A stretch of 41,751 bases of DNA from a virus. Under the pieces are notes generated by a model. It worked only from the letters and a program-made list of their open reading frames with translations. It searched no databases and had not been told where the DNA came from. Both the position numbers and the translations under genes were made by a program. How positions within the stretch are numbered: the stretch's first letter is position 1; each line of letters opens with the position of its first letter. This document shows, piece by piece, positions 1-7,040 of this stretch. The stretch lies in the IMG/VR virus record IMGVR_UViG_3300031963_000335, positions 1 through 41,751 of that record. One strand, written 5' to 3'.

Positions 1-255
1 ACTGACGGCTGGATTGAGGTGCCCGATGAGCCTGTGCCGCCTGAAGGCAAGGAGGTGGTGTGGTGGTTCCCTCCGGGCTGGGTGATCCGTGACCCCGAGC
101 CTGCGCCGGTTGAAGGCTATGTGTGGAAGTGGAGCCAGTCTGAAGAGATGTGGGTGGACTACCCGCTGCCGGCGAATCCCCCTGCTCCCGATCCTGAGCC
201 CGATCCTGAGCCGGCCCTTGTCATCGTCATGTCTAGCGGGAACATCTCGGTGTGA
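1..255 (+). CDS. Partial phage protein, 5' end outside window
   Basis: The reading frame is open from the first base and ends at a TGA, so the gene's start lies upstream of the window. A GTG at base 19 could be read as a start but has no convincing ribosome site. The visible 84 residues contain a Trp-rich stretch (VVWWFPPGW, WKWSQ) and then a Pro/Glu/Asp-rich linker with PDPEPDPEP. The stop overlaps the GTG of the next gene. In this genome type the portal gene would be just upstream, so this may be a small head-module protein. I do not recognise the family. Confidence 0.6.
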   Translation, partial: TDGWIEVPDEPVPPEGKEVVWWFPPGWVIRDPEPAPVEGYVWKWSQSEEMWVDYPLPANPPAPDPEPDPEPALVIVMSSGNISV

Positions 256-1298
256 CCGTCAAGACCTACGGCACCACCACCTACGGAGACGGCACCTACG
301 GTGGTCCGTCGCCGGACAATGCCTATGGCTCGCTCACATACGGCTCGGGCAACTACGGGAGCCCGTCAGACGTTGACGTCTCCCTTATGGGTGGCGGTGG
401 CCCCGCGCAGCTTGTGCGCAGCACGGGCACAGCCGGGTCGGTCCAAGGCTTCCGGGCCGACGGCGAGCTTGCGGGGGCGCGGCTTGCGGCTGGCCTACCG
501 TTCCTTGCCGGCCTTCAGGCGCAGGACGGGGTAGCTCAACAGGCGCAGAATTTTGTCGCGCAGACCGTCGCGCAATCAACGCGGTTCAACAACACGCAGA
601 CGTTCTTCAATGGTTCAGTTACGACCACCAGCGACGTCGCGCAGGCTGTCAGGTTTGATAACGCGCAAACCTTCTTCGGTGGCGTGGTTACAGGCCTCAA
701 CACCGTCGATCAAGGCGCCAGGTTTGATAACGCCCAGACGTTCTATGGTGGCGCAGTCATTCAGCCGGGCGGGTTGCAGACTGTCACGCAAAACACCCGC
801 TTCGACAATGCGCAGATTTTCTACGGTGGCACGGTCACTCAGCCAGTGCCCCCGCCTGCGCCGCAGGTTGCGGGTGGATCTGGCGGCACTGCGCCACGTA
901 GACGCAAGCGCCCGGAGTGGGAAAACTGGCGTGCGCAGGAGCGTGCGCGGCTTGAGAGCTTGCTCCGTGGCGAGGACACCACGCCCGAGGTGCAGCAGGC
1001 AGCGGCTACACTTTCCACATCAGCGGAGCCACGGGCGCAGCGCATCGCCCGTAAGCTGACAAACTACACTGGTGGGCTCGACCAGCTAAAGAGCCTACAG
1101 CGGGACATCGCCAAGCTGGAAGTTGATATTCAGCAGCGCCGCATTGCTGATGAAAACTACCAAGCTCTGCAACAAGCCGCCGCTGAGTTGAGCGCTGTAA
1201 TGCAGGATGATGGGGACTTTCTTGCCACGTATGCTGAGTACGAGAAGCAAGAGGCTGAGCTTTTGTTTGCCGCGCTGGGTGGCAGTCTATTATTGTGA
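252..1298 (+). CDS. Repeat-containing protein in the head module
   Basis: This 348-residue protein starts with a GTG that overlaps the previous stop. The first 38 residues carry six Tyr-Gly pairs in a Thr/Gly/Ser-rich context, which looks like a beta-structured repeat. Residues 111-195 hold four copies of a motif with consensus RFDNAQTFYGGxV spaced 23-26 residues apart. A Pro/Gly linker and a basic RRRKR patch follow, then a charged helical region (about 220-335) likely to form a coiled coil. It sits directly before the scaffold and capsid genes, so it may be a virion or head-assembly protein. The repeats suggest a fibrous or decoration role, but I cannot assign a function. Confidence 0.7.
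   Translation: MTVKTYGTTTYGDGTYGGPSPDNAYGSLTYGSGNYGSPSDVDVSLMGGGGPAQLVRSTGTAGSVQGFRADGELAGARLAAGLPFLAGLQAQDGVAQQAQNFVAQTVAQSTRFNNTQTFFNGSVTTTSDVAQAVRFDNAQTFFGGVVTGLNTVDQGARFDNAQTFYGGAVIQPGGLQTVTQNTRFDNAQIFYGGTVTQPVPPPAPQVAGGSGGTAPRRRKRPEWENWRAQERARLESLLRGEDTTPEVQQAAATLSTSAEPRAQRIARKLTNYTGGLDQLKSLQRDIAKLEVDIQQRRIADENYQALQQAAAELSAVMQDDGDFLATYAEYEKQEAELLFAALGGSLLL
582..836 (+). repeat. Four tandem RFDNAQTFYGG-type protein repeats
   Basis: Four in-frame repeat units begin at residues 111, 134, 157 and 183 of the encoding protein. They share Arg-Phe-(Asp/Asn)-Asn-(Ala/Thr)-Gln-(Thr/Ile)-Phe-(Phe/Tyr)-(Gly/Asn)-Gly. The DNA of the units has diverged at many third positions, so this is an old protein-level repeat and not a recent duplication. 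Confidence 0.8.
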
Positions 1299-1306
1299 GG
1301 TAGTGC

Positions 1307-1585
1307 GTGGATAATCAAGAATTATTGGAGCGAGCTGGCTTCGGCAAAGAAGTTGAACTTTTTTGGGGCTCTGGCATAGGGCAATACTTGCGCAACCGTG
1401 CGCAGGAGTGTTATAGTGAGGCCATTGAATCGCTAAAGACGGTTGATGCAACGGACACACGCGCAGTGATGAAGGCTCAGAACGAGGCCCGCGTCGCGGA
1501 AATGTTTGAGCAGTGGCTTTCTCAAGCGGTATTGGATGGTCTAAAGGCACTTGAACTTCTTGAAGGGGAATCGTCAGATGAATGA
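1307..1585 (+). CDS. Small acidic hypothetical protein upstream of scaffold
   Basis: The GTG start lies 9 bases after the previous stop, with GAGG upstream. The 92-residue product is acidic and predicted mostly helical, ending in LLEGESSDE. Its stop codon overlaps the ATG of the next gene by several bases, so the two are probably translationally coupled. Its place between the head-module protein and the scaffold suggests a head-assembly accessory. I do not recognise the family. Confidence 0.65.
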   Translation: MDNQELLERAGFGKEVELFWGSGIGQYLRNRAQECYSEAIESLKTVDATDTRAVMKAQNEARVAEMFEQWLSQAVLDGLKALELLEGESSDE

Positions 1586-2540
1586 AGACAATGATCAGCA
1601 GGCTGGCTCCGAAAGTGGAGTGGGCACTGGCAATGATGAGCGTATTGCTCGCCTGAACGCCATTGCTGATCAAACTGACGCTGGTCGTGCCGATGAGTTT
1701 GCCAACGTCAATGATGACGGCTCCACCGAGCCCTACACCGTTGACGGCGTAGCCACCGAGCAGACTGCTGATGGTGAAGCGGAGCCTACGCAGCAGGGCG
1801 CTGAGGTTGATACTGAGCAGGCCACCCAGGCGGAAGAGCGCAAGTACCGCATCAAGGTTAATGGCAAAGAGCTGGAGCTCACCGAGGCCCAGCTCATTGA
1901 GCGTGCGCAAAAGATTGAAGCTGCTGACGAGTACCTGCGTCAAGCGGCTGAGGCCCGACGGAAGCTTGAGCAGATTGCCAAGCCCGAGGTCGACGAGACT
2001 GACCTTCGTCGTCGTCAAGACGAGGAAGATCGAGCGCTGGTCCGCGCTATACAAGTGGGCACAGAAGAAGAGGCTGCTGCCGCGCTGCGCAAGCTGCGCG
2101 AGCAGACGAGTGCTCGTCCATCCCTTAGCAGGGACGACGTCTCCCGCACTATCGACGAACGCCTTGCTTTCAACCAAGCCATCGAAAAGTTCAGTTCTGA
2201 GTACGGCGACATTTGGTCAGACCCCATTCTGAAGAAGATTGCCCTTGACAGGGACGCACAACTTCTGAAAGAAGGTGACCAGCGTCCGTACTGGGACCGC
2301 TACTCCTCGATCGGTGAGGAAGTTCGCTCCTGGAAGCAGTCATTGGCCCCTGCCCCCAAGCAAGAGACCACGATTGAAGAAAAGGTAGCCCGTAAGGCCT
2401 CGGCCCCCAAGGTGCCCGCCCCCGCATCCGCGAAGGCGAGACCCGCAAAGGTTGAGGAAGATGATGTGGATGACTCCCCCGCCTCCGTCATTGCCAGCAT
2501 GGCACAGCGGCGCGGCGGTCCCCAATGGATGAGAAGCTAA
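1578..2540 (+). CDS. Putative capsid scaffold protein
   Basis: I place the start at an ATG preceded by GAAGGGGA, giving 320 residues; an upstream in-frame ATG at 1551 lies deep in the previous gene. The protein is very acidic at the N-terminus (MNEDNDQQAG, many Asp, Glu and Gln). The middle (about 80-200) is a long charged helical region, and the Ala/Pro/Lys-rich tail ends in a basic RRGGPQWMRS. Acidic, coiled-coil-rich proteins with a basic C-terminal tail directly before the coat gene are typical scaffolds. The assignment rests on position and composition, not on a sequence signature. Confidence 0.6.
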   Translation: MNEDNDQQAGSESGVGTGNDERIARLNAIADQTDAGRADEFANVNDDGSTEPYTVDGVATEQTADGEAEPTQQGAEVDTEQATQAEERKYRIKVNGKELELTEAQLIERAQKIEAADEYLRQAAEARRKLEQIAKPEVDETDLRRRQDEEDRALVRAIQVGTEEEAAAALRKLREQTSARPSLSRDDVSRTIDERLAFNQAIEKFSSEYGDIWSDPILKKIALDRDAQLLKEGDQRPYWDRYSSIGEEVRSWKQSLAPAPKQETTIEEKVARKASAPKVPAPASAKARPAKVEEDDVDDSPASVIASMAQRRGGPQWMRS

Positions 2541-2550
2541 GGAGAAAATC

Positions 2551-3522
2551 ATGGCCGGACAAGTCTGGGCAGTAAACTCTCTTGGCGGCTTCATGTATAG
2601 CCGTCAATTGAGCAACGTGCTGCGTATGGCAGTGCAACCGCTGGTGAAGTTCCGTCAGTTTGCTGACGTGCGCGACGCCAGCCAGCAGGGCAAGAAGAAG
2701 GGTGACATCTTCACCTGGGACGTTTTCTCGGACGTTGCTACCGCTGGTGGCAATTTGGTCGAGACCAACACCATGCCCGAAACCAACTTCACGATCACGC
2801 AGGGCACCCTGACGATCAGCGAAGCTGGCAACAGCGTCCCGTACTCGGGCAAGCTGGACAATTTGTCCAAGTTCCCCGTGATGGAGCTGATTCAAAAGGT
2901 GCTGAAGAACGACGCCGTCAAGGCGTTCGACCGGCTGGCATGGTCTCAGTTCAATCAGACGCCCCTGCGTGTGATTCCGACTGCGGGCACCGCCACCGAC
3001 GCCATCACCCTGTACACCAACGGTACGGTAACTGGGACCAACCAAATCGCATTCAACAACAGCCACGCCAAGGCCATTGTTGACACGATGAAGGAGCGCA
3101 ACATCCCCGCCTACATCGGAGATGACTACTACGCCCTGGCATGGCCCACCACGCTGCGCACGTTCAAGAACAACCTTGAGACCATCCACCAGTACAGTGA
3201 GACGGGCTTCAAGTTGATCATGAACGGCGAGATCGGTCGTTACGAGAACGTCCGCTACGTGGAGCAGACCAACATCGCCAAGGGCATCAGCTCTGACGGG
3301 TTGACTGGCTCCGCTTGGACGGGCGGTGACAGCGACTGGATCTTCTTCTTCGGAAACGACACGGTGGCCGAGGCTATCGCCGTTCCGGAAGAGATGCGGG
3401 GCAAGATCCCCAGTGACTATGGTCGCAGCAAGGGCGTCGCTTGGTACTACCTGGGCGGCTTCGGTATCGTTCACACGCTGGCATCCAACGCCCGCATTGT
3501 GAAGTGGGACTCTCAAGCCTAA
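2551..3522 (+). CDS. Major capsid protein
   Basis: The 323-residue product follows the scaffold by 10 bases, behind a strong AAGGAGAAAA site. It begins MAGQVWAVNSLGGFMYSRQL and has the alternating beta/alpha composition of HK97-fold coat proteins, with a region of basic residues (GKKKGD) near residue 50. A stretch near residues 100-130 (SVPYSGKLDNLSKFP, then a helix) could match the spine helix and peripheral domain. Length, gene order (scaffold, coat, small decoration gene) and a hairpin shortly downstream all fit a coat protein. I identify it by context and general resemblance to phage coat proteins. Confidence 0.8.
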   Translation: MAGQVWAVNSLGGFMYSRQLSNVLRMAVQPLVKFRQFADVRDASQQGKKKGDIFTWDVFSDVATAGGNLVETNTMPETNFTITQGTLTISEAGNSVPYSGKLDNLSKFPVMELIQKVLKNDAVKAFDRLAWSQFNQTPLRVIPTAGTATDAITLYTNGTVTGTNQIAFNNSHAKAIVDTMKERNIPAYIGDDYYALAWPTTLRTFKNNLETIHQYSETGFKLIMNGEIGRYENVRYVEQTNIAKGISSDGLTGSAWTGGDSDWIFFFGNDTVAEAIAVPEEMRGKIPSDYGRSKGVAWYYLGGFGIVHTLASNARIVKWDSQA

Positions 3523-3539
3523 TCAGGAGGTACTGAATC

Positions 3540-3920
3540 ATGGCACTCAGGAGCATGGCTTATGACGCACCGGCCTATCAGGCGGTGCTGCCCTTGGGCT
3601 TTAACGTGACGGGCGCTAATGCTGCGACTGCAAAGTTCGCCGCGTTCACCGACATGCTGGTCAAGTCCATCACTGTCAAGGCAACCACGGCGGGTACGAG
3701 CAACGACATCGTCTACGCTTACAAGTACTCTGGCACCGCCACCACCACGCAAGTGCTGACCACCATCGGCTCTGGCAACGTGACGGGCACCAACGTGGTG
3801 AGCACTTTCACGCTTGCGCGTGGGGACGTGCTCGGTATCGCCAAGGGCACTGACGCCACCGCTGTGTACGGCGTGGGCGTTGAGTTGCAGATCGTTCCCA
3901 CCGCAGACGTAACTGTCTAA
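3540..3920 (+). CDS. Head decoration-like protein
   Basis: The 126-residue protein starts behind CAGGAGG, 17 bases after the coat gene. It is rich in Thr, Ala, Val and Gly with short beta-type segments (for example NVTGANAATAKFAAF and STFTLARGDVLGI). This looks like a small all-beta domain. Small beta proteins immediately after the coat gene are often capsid decoration or stabilising proteins, and that is the basis for the call. It has no membrane segment or enzyme motif. Confidence 0.5.
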   Translation: MALRSMAYDAPAYQAVLPLGFNVTGANAATAKFAAFTDMLVKSITVKATTAGTSNDIVYAYKYSGTATTTQVLTTIGSGNVTGTNVVSTFTLARGDVLGIAKGTDATAVYGVGVELQIVPTADVTV

Positions 3921-3931
3921 GGAGAAGCATC

Positions 3932-4126
3932 ATGGCAATGGAAAAAGAAATGTCTGGATTCCAGACGTCTGGGTACATCGACAAGAAGGGTACTCAGGAT
4001 GGCGATATGACCAAGTTCAATGTCATGCCTCCGGGCTATGACATCTCGAACCAGCCGATGGCTGACATTCGAGACATGAAGATGGTCAAGCTGGTGGACA
4101 TCTCGTACCCGGGCGACGGGTACTGA
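3932..4126 (+). CDS. Small hypothetical protein after capsid genes
   Basis: The 64-residue product has a strong AAGGAGAAG ribosome site. It is Met-, Lys- and Asp-rich (MAMEKEMSGFQTSGYIDKKG) and ends in SYPGDGY. It lies between the decoration-like gene and a hairpin, so it is probably co-expressed with the capsid genes. I do not recognise a family. Confidence 0.6.
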   Translation: MAMEKEMSGFQTSGYIDKKGTQDGDMTKFNVMPPGYDISNQPMADIRDMKMVKLVDISYPGDGY

Positions 4127-4148
4127 TACCGCACAGCACGTCAACACA

Positions 4149-4170
4149 GAGGGGGCCAGCGTGCCCCCTC
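4149..4170 (+). terminator. Hairpin after the capsid cluster, terminator-like
   Basis: A perfect 8-base stem, GAGGGGGC and GCCCCCTC, encloses the 6-base loop CAGCGT. It is followed only by TATTCC, so it lacks a good U-tract. It falls in the one clear gap in this part of the plus strand, just after the coat, decoration and small-protein genes. That is where many phages place a partial terminator or mRNA-stabilising hairpin. It could act as either. Confidence 0.45.
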
Positions 4171-4190
4171 TATTCCATGGAGATTTGCAA

Positions 4191-4475
4191 ATGCTGTTCC
4201 TTCAAGATAAGAACCAACTTACCGTCAGTGGTCGCGCTGACGGGGGCGAGCCTTGGGCAGACGCCGCCAGCGCCCGCAGCGTACCCACCAACACAGCGCA
4301 GTACGCACATGACCCTCTGCCAAACTGCATGTTTGAGCAGCCCGGTACCGTCACTGAGATGGACATGGGTTACCGTAAGCTCCGCATGGGTGGTATGGAA
4401 GGTACCTTGGTGGAATTTGACCCCGGCCAGCCCGAAATGGTAATTGCTCGCAACAACTTTAGCCAGAGGATGTGA
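4191..4475 (+). CDS. Small hypothetical structural-module protein
   Basis: I choose the ATG preceded by TGGAGA, giving 94 residues (MLFLQDKNQL...). An in-frame GTG 30 bases upstream lies inside the hairpin stem and is unlikely. The product has no recognised motif; a Gly/Met-rich segment (EMDMGYRKLRMGGMEG) and the end NNFSQRM are visible. It overlaps the region of the next start. Its position in the head-to-tail interval suggests a head-completion or minor virion protein. Confidence 0.6.
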   Translation: MLFLQDKNQLTVSGRADGGEPWADAASARSVPTNTAQYAHDPLPNCMFEQPGTVTEMDMGYRKLRMGGMEGTLVEFDPGQPEMVIARNNFSQRM

Positions 4476-4477
4476 GC

Positions 4478-4831
4478 ATGCAGCTTGACAGAGCGCGACC
4501 CTTTGGGGTGGTTTCCGGGCACAGGGTTGCTCGGTTTGAACAGGATGGAGTCCTGTTCAATATTCGCGGCGAGCCGCTTGAACCTCCCAGGGTGCGCCCT
4601 GTTAAGGCGGACACGGTTATCGAGACGGATGCTGTGGACAGCGCCCGTCTTTTTCTGCTCAATGTGTTGAGCGGTGGACCGCTATCTAAGTCGGTTATCT
4701 ACAAGGTGGCCGAGGAAAACAACCAGACATGGTCCAATGTTTCCAAAGCAGCGGACCTGTTAAAGATTACAAAGTTCACGTACAATAAGGCCACCATGTG
4801 GAAATTGCCTGAGGACGTAGGAGTACTCTAA
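4478..4831 (+). CDS. Winged-helix-like protein in structural module
   Basis: I place the start at an ATG with AGAGG about 9 bases upstream; an in-frame GTG two codons earlier is possible. In the C-terminal half the pattern LxxxLxGGPLS, then VxxxAEENNQTWSNVxKAADLLKI and WKLPE resembles the helix-turn-helix plus wing found in many phage winged-helix domains, including those attached to primase-like proteins. The N-terminal half (about 50 residues) is beta-rich. It could bind DNA or be a regulator, but its position among virion genes is unusual for that. The fold call is tentative. Confidence 0.5.
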   Translation: MQLDRARPFGVVSGHRVARFEQDGVLFNIRGEPLEPPRVRPVKADTVIETDAVDSARLFLLNVLSGGPLSKSVIYKVAEENNQTWSNVSKAADLLKITKFTYNKATMWKLPEDVGVL

Positions 4832-4833
4832 CA

Positions 4834-5355
4834 GTGGTCTGGTCAGCTAACGCGCCGTACAAGGCGGAATCTAAAAAGGTTGTGTGGGAAGTGGCCCCCT
4901 ACTTGCGGGGCCGTGGCCTTGACGTGGGTGCTGGCGACTTTAAGGTGTTGCCCCACGCCATCAGCGTCGATAACATGCACCACGCGCAGTTCGGCTTTAG
5001 CGTGCGGCCGGACATCATGTGTGAGGATGCCACCAAGCTCGACGTCTTTGCCAGCCAGAGCATGGACTTCGTATATAGTAGCCACACGCTCGAGCACATT
5101 GAGGACTACGCCGCCGCGCTCAAGGACTGGTTCCGTATCGTAAAACAGGGTGGGTACTTGATTCTGTACCTTCCTGACGAGGATGAGTACCCCAGGGTCG
5201 GCGAGCCAGGGGCAAACCCAGACCATAAGTGGAACGTCAATTACGACCGCGTAGTTGACGCCATGAGACTTGCCGGGTCTTGGGACCTCATTGATTTTCA
5301 AAAGCGTAACGAAGACGATGAGTACAGTCTACTTTTCGTGTTCAAGAAGCTATGA
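4834..5355 (+). CDS. SAM-dependent methyltransferase, class I
   Basis: The GTG start follows TAGGAG. The 173-residue protein has the class I methyltransferase signatures: motif I LDVGAGDFKVLP (about 28-39), an acidic residue after strand 2 (SVDN), and the Methyltransf_11-type block SSHTLEHIED. The post-motif GGYLILYLPDEDEYP follows. The family uses S-adenosylmethionine; the substrate is not evident. It lies between small head genes and two basic proteins, and a heptosyltransferase follows shortly after. It may therefore modify a glycan, or a virion or DNA component. The stop overlaps the next ATG (ATGA). Confidence 0.8.
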   Translation: MVWSANAPYKAESKKVVWEVAPYLRGRGLDVGAGDFKVLPHAISVDNMHHAQFGFSVRPDIMCEDATKLDVFASQSMDFVYSSHTLEHIEDYAAALKDWFRIVKQGGYLILYLPDEDEYPRVGEPGANPDHKWNVNYDRVVDAMRLAGSWDLIDFQKRNEDDEYSLLFVFKKL

Positions 5356-5528
5356 AAGGGTCTGACAAGCCCGTGTGGGAGGTGCCCCGTCGCAAAGACC
5401 TAGGGCCAACCAAGTCGCTCACCCCCGCGCAGAAGGCCAAGGCCAAGAGCGCGGCCAAGGCAGCGGGCAGGCCATACCCCAATCTAGTTGACAACATGAA
5501 CGCAGCAAAGGAGAAGCGACGTGCCTAA
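5352..5528 (+). CDS. 58-residue basic protein
   Basis: This short gene starts at an ATG overlapping the methyltransferase stop and runs to a TAA that overlaps the next start by 8 bases. The product is strongly basic with a Lys/Ala-rich middle (TPAQKAKAKSAAKAAGRPY) and ends KEKRRA. The tight overlaps on both sides and the composition, similar to its two neighbours, support a real gene. Three consecutive small basic proteins here could bind nucleic acid. Confidence 0.65.
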   Translation: MKGSDKPVWEVPRRKDLGPTKSLTPAQKAKAKSAAKAAGRPYPNLVDNMNAAKEKRRA

Positions 5529-5718
5529 GCAGCAGCAATACTGGATTGGCGAGGCCATTGAGCGCCCGGGTGCCTTGCGTAAATCGCTTGGCATTAAGCG
5601 CGGAGACAAGATTCCAGAGGAGGAACTTGCCGCCGCAGCCAAGAAACCTGGAAAACTGGGCCAGCGTGCCCGTCTTGCCCAAACCCTCGAGACGATGAGG
5701 CAGAAGCGTGGCGCTTAA
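5521..5718 (+). CDS. Small basic phage protein
   Basis: The GTG start follows AAGGAGAAG. The 65-residue product, beginning MPKQQQYWIGEAIERPGALR, matches a small protein type I have seen repeatedly in phages, with the pattern IxxPGALRKSLGIKxGxKIP. Its function is unknown. It overlaps both neighbours, forming a compact run of small Lys/Arg-rich genes. A helical C-terminal half (RARLAQTLETMRQKRG) is visible. Confidence 0.7.
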   Translation: MPKQQQYWIGEAIERPGALRKSLGIKRGDKIPEEELAAAAKKPGKLGQRARLAQTLETMRQKRGA

Positions 5719-5974
5719 GAAAGCCGAGATGGCGTGCAACACCCCCAAGCGCACGCCGGGGCACCCCACCAAAAGTCACGTCGTAAAGGCGTGCTGGGAT
5801 GGTAAGGAGAAGGTGATCCGCTTCGGCCAGCAGGGCGTTAGCGGGTCTCCGAAGAAAGAGGGCGAGTCCGACGCTGAGCGCAAACGCCGTGAGTCTTTCA
5901 AGGCACGCCATGCCAAGAACATCGCCAAGGGCAAAGAATCTCCAGCATTTTGGGCGAACAAGGTGAAGTGGTGA
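5708..5974 (+). CDS. Small basic phage protein, conserved C-terminal motif
   Basis: The 88-residue protein starts at a GTG inside the end of the previous gene. Its C-terminal half has the pattern SGSPKKEGESDAERKRRESF, then KARHAKNIAKG and FWANKVKW. This is a common signature of small conserved phage proteins of unknown function, possibly DUF6321-like. It is strongly basic. Its stop overlaps the GTG chosen for the glycosyltransferase. Confidence 0.7.
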   Translation: MALKKAEMACNTPKRTPGHPTKSHVVKACWDGKEKVIRFGQQGVSGSPKKEGESDAERKRRESFKARHAKNIAKGKESPAFWANKVKW

Positions 5975-7035
5975 GCAGCAAATACACGCACAGATTCAGC
6001 TACAAGAACGACAAGCCCACCAAGACGGCTTGTGTGGTGCGCTACGGCGCGTTTGGTGACCTAATGCAGGCCAGCAGCGTGTGGGCGGGGCTAAAGCAGC
6101 AGGGCTACCACGTTACGCTATTCTCCAGTCTGCCTGGAGCCGATGTTGTACTGCACGACCCCAACATCGACAACCTAGTGCTGTTTGACAAGGATCAGGT
6201 ACCTAACGGTAACTTGATGGACTTTTGGTCGTGGCAAAAGAAGAAGTTTGACAAGTGGGTCAATCTAAGCGAGTCGGTTGAGGGTACGCTGCTGGGCATG
6301 CAGGGGCGGGCGGTGGCGCTATACCCCCCACAGGTGCGCCACAGCTTGATGAACCGTAACTACGTTGAGTTTCAGCACGCCATTGCTGAGGTACCCTATG
6401 TGCTGAATTCTCATTTCTACCGCACTGCCGAGGAGGTGAAGTGGGCCAAGCGTGAGCGTGCCAAGATGGGCGAAGGGCCGGTGGTGGTGTGGTCCTTGGC
6501 TGGGAGCAGCGTGCATAAGACCTGGGCTGGCCTAGACAACGTGCTGGCAAGCATACTTGTTGAGTTTCCCACTGCGCGGGTGGTCCTCACTGGGGGGCCG
6601 GACTGTGTGCTGCTGGAGGCTGGCTGGGAGAACGAACCCCGCATTGTGCGTAAGTCTGGCGTGTGGTCTATCCGTGAGACGCTCAGCTTCTGCCTTGAGG
6701 CAGACGTAATCATTGGTCCTGAGACCGGGGTAATGAATGCGATGGCCTGCGAGCCGATGGCTAAGGTGGTGTTCCTGTCACACAGCACGCACGAGAACCT
6801 GACTCGGGACTGGGTCAACACTATCCCCCTGTGGAGTGAAAACACCAAGTGCGCGGGACGTGGCAACAACGCGGCCCCAGCGTGCCATCTGCTGCACTAC
6901 AACTGGACCGCCTGCACCCGTGACCCTGAGAGTGGCACAGCGCAGTGCCAGAAAGACATCACTATTGGTCAAGCCTGGGCGGCGGTGTACAATGCACTGC
7001 GCGACTGTGAGTCCGCACGGCAGAAAGTGGCGTAA
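5971..7035 (+). CDS. GT9-family (ADP-heptose:LPS heptosyltransferase-like) glycosyltransferase
   Basis: I choose the GTG overlapping the previous stop (GTGA), with AAGGTGAA upstream; a TTG 21 bases earlier is less likely. The 354-residue product has the two-domain GT-B layout of glycosyltransferase family 9. The N-terminal Rossmann half has VVRYGAFGDLMQASSVWAGL. The C-terminal half has VVVWSLAGSSVHKTW (the position of the donor-binding loop), VLTGGPD and the conserved GPETGVMNAMA block before FLS. Family members transfer heptose from ADP-heptose. The same genome encodes ADP-heptose synthesis on the other strand. The acceptor is unknown: LPS, capsid and DNA are all possible. Confidence 0.75.
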   Translation: MSSKYTHRFSYKNDKPTKTACVVRYGAFGDLMQASSVWAGLKQQGYHVTLFSSLPGADVVLHDPNIDNLVLFDKDQVPNGNLMDFWSWQKKKFDKWVNLSESVEGTLLGMQGRAVALYPPQVRHSLMNRNYVEFQHAIAEVPYVLNSHFYRTAEEVKWAKRERAKMGEGPVVVWSLAGSSVHKTWAGLDNVLASILVEFPTARVVLTGGPDCVLLEAGWENEPRIVRKSGVWSIRETLSFCLEADVIIGPETGVMNAMACEPMAKVVFLSHSTHENLTRDWVNTIPLWSENTKCAGRGNNAAPACHLLHYNWTACTRDPESGTAQCQKDITIGQAWAAVYNALRDCESARQKVA

Positions 7036-7040
7036 CACCT

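Noticed and set aside
582-836. Tandem repeats as a CRISPR array
   Set aside because: The units are in-frame protein repeats with diverged DNA and no constant repeat/spacer structure.
1290-2177. 295-residue minus-strand frame opposite the scaffold region
   Set aside because: It is antisense to two well-supported overlapping plus-strand genes and has no recognisable domain.
2488-3516. Long open frame on the minus strand opposite the capsid gene
   Set aside because: It mirrors the capsid gene, has no ribosome site or coupling to neighbours, and its product reads as out-of-frame sequence. GC-rich codon use creates such antisense frames.
4161-4190. GTG at 4161 as start of the following gene
   Set aside because: It lies in the stem of the hairpin at 4149-4170, and the ATG at 4191 has a better ribosome site.
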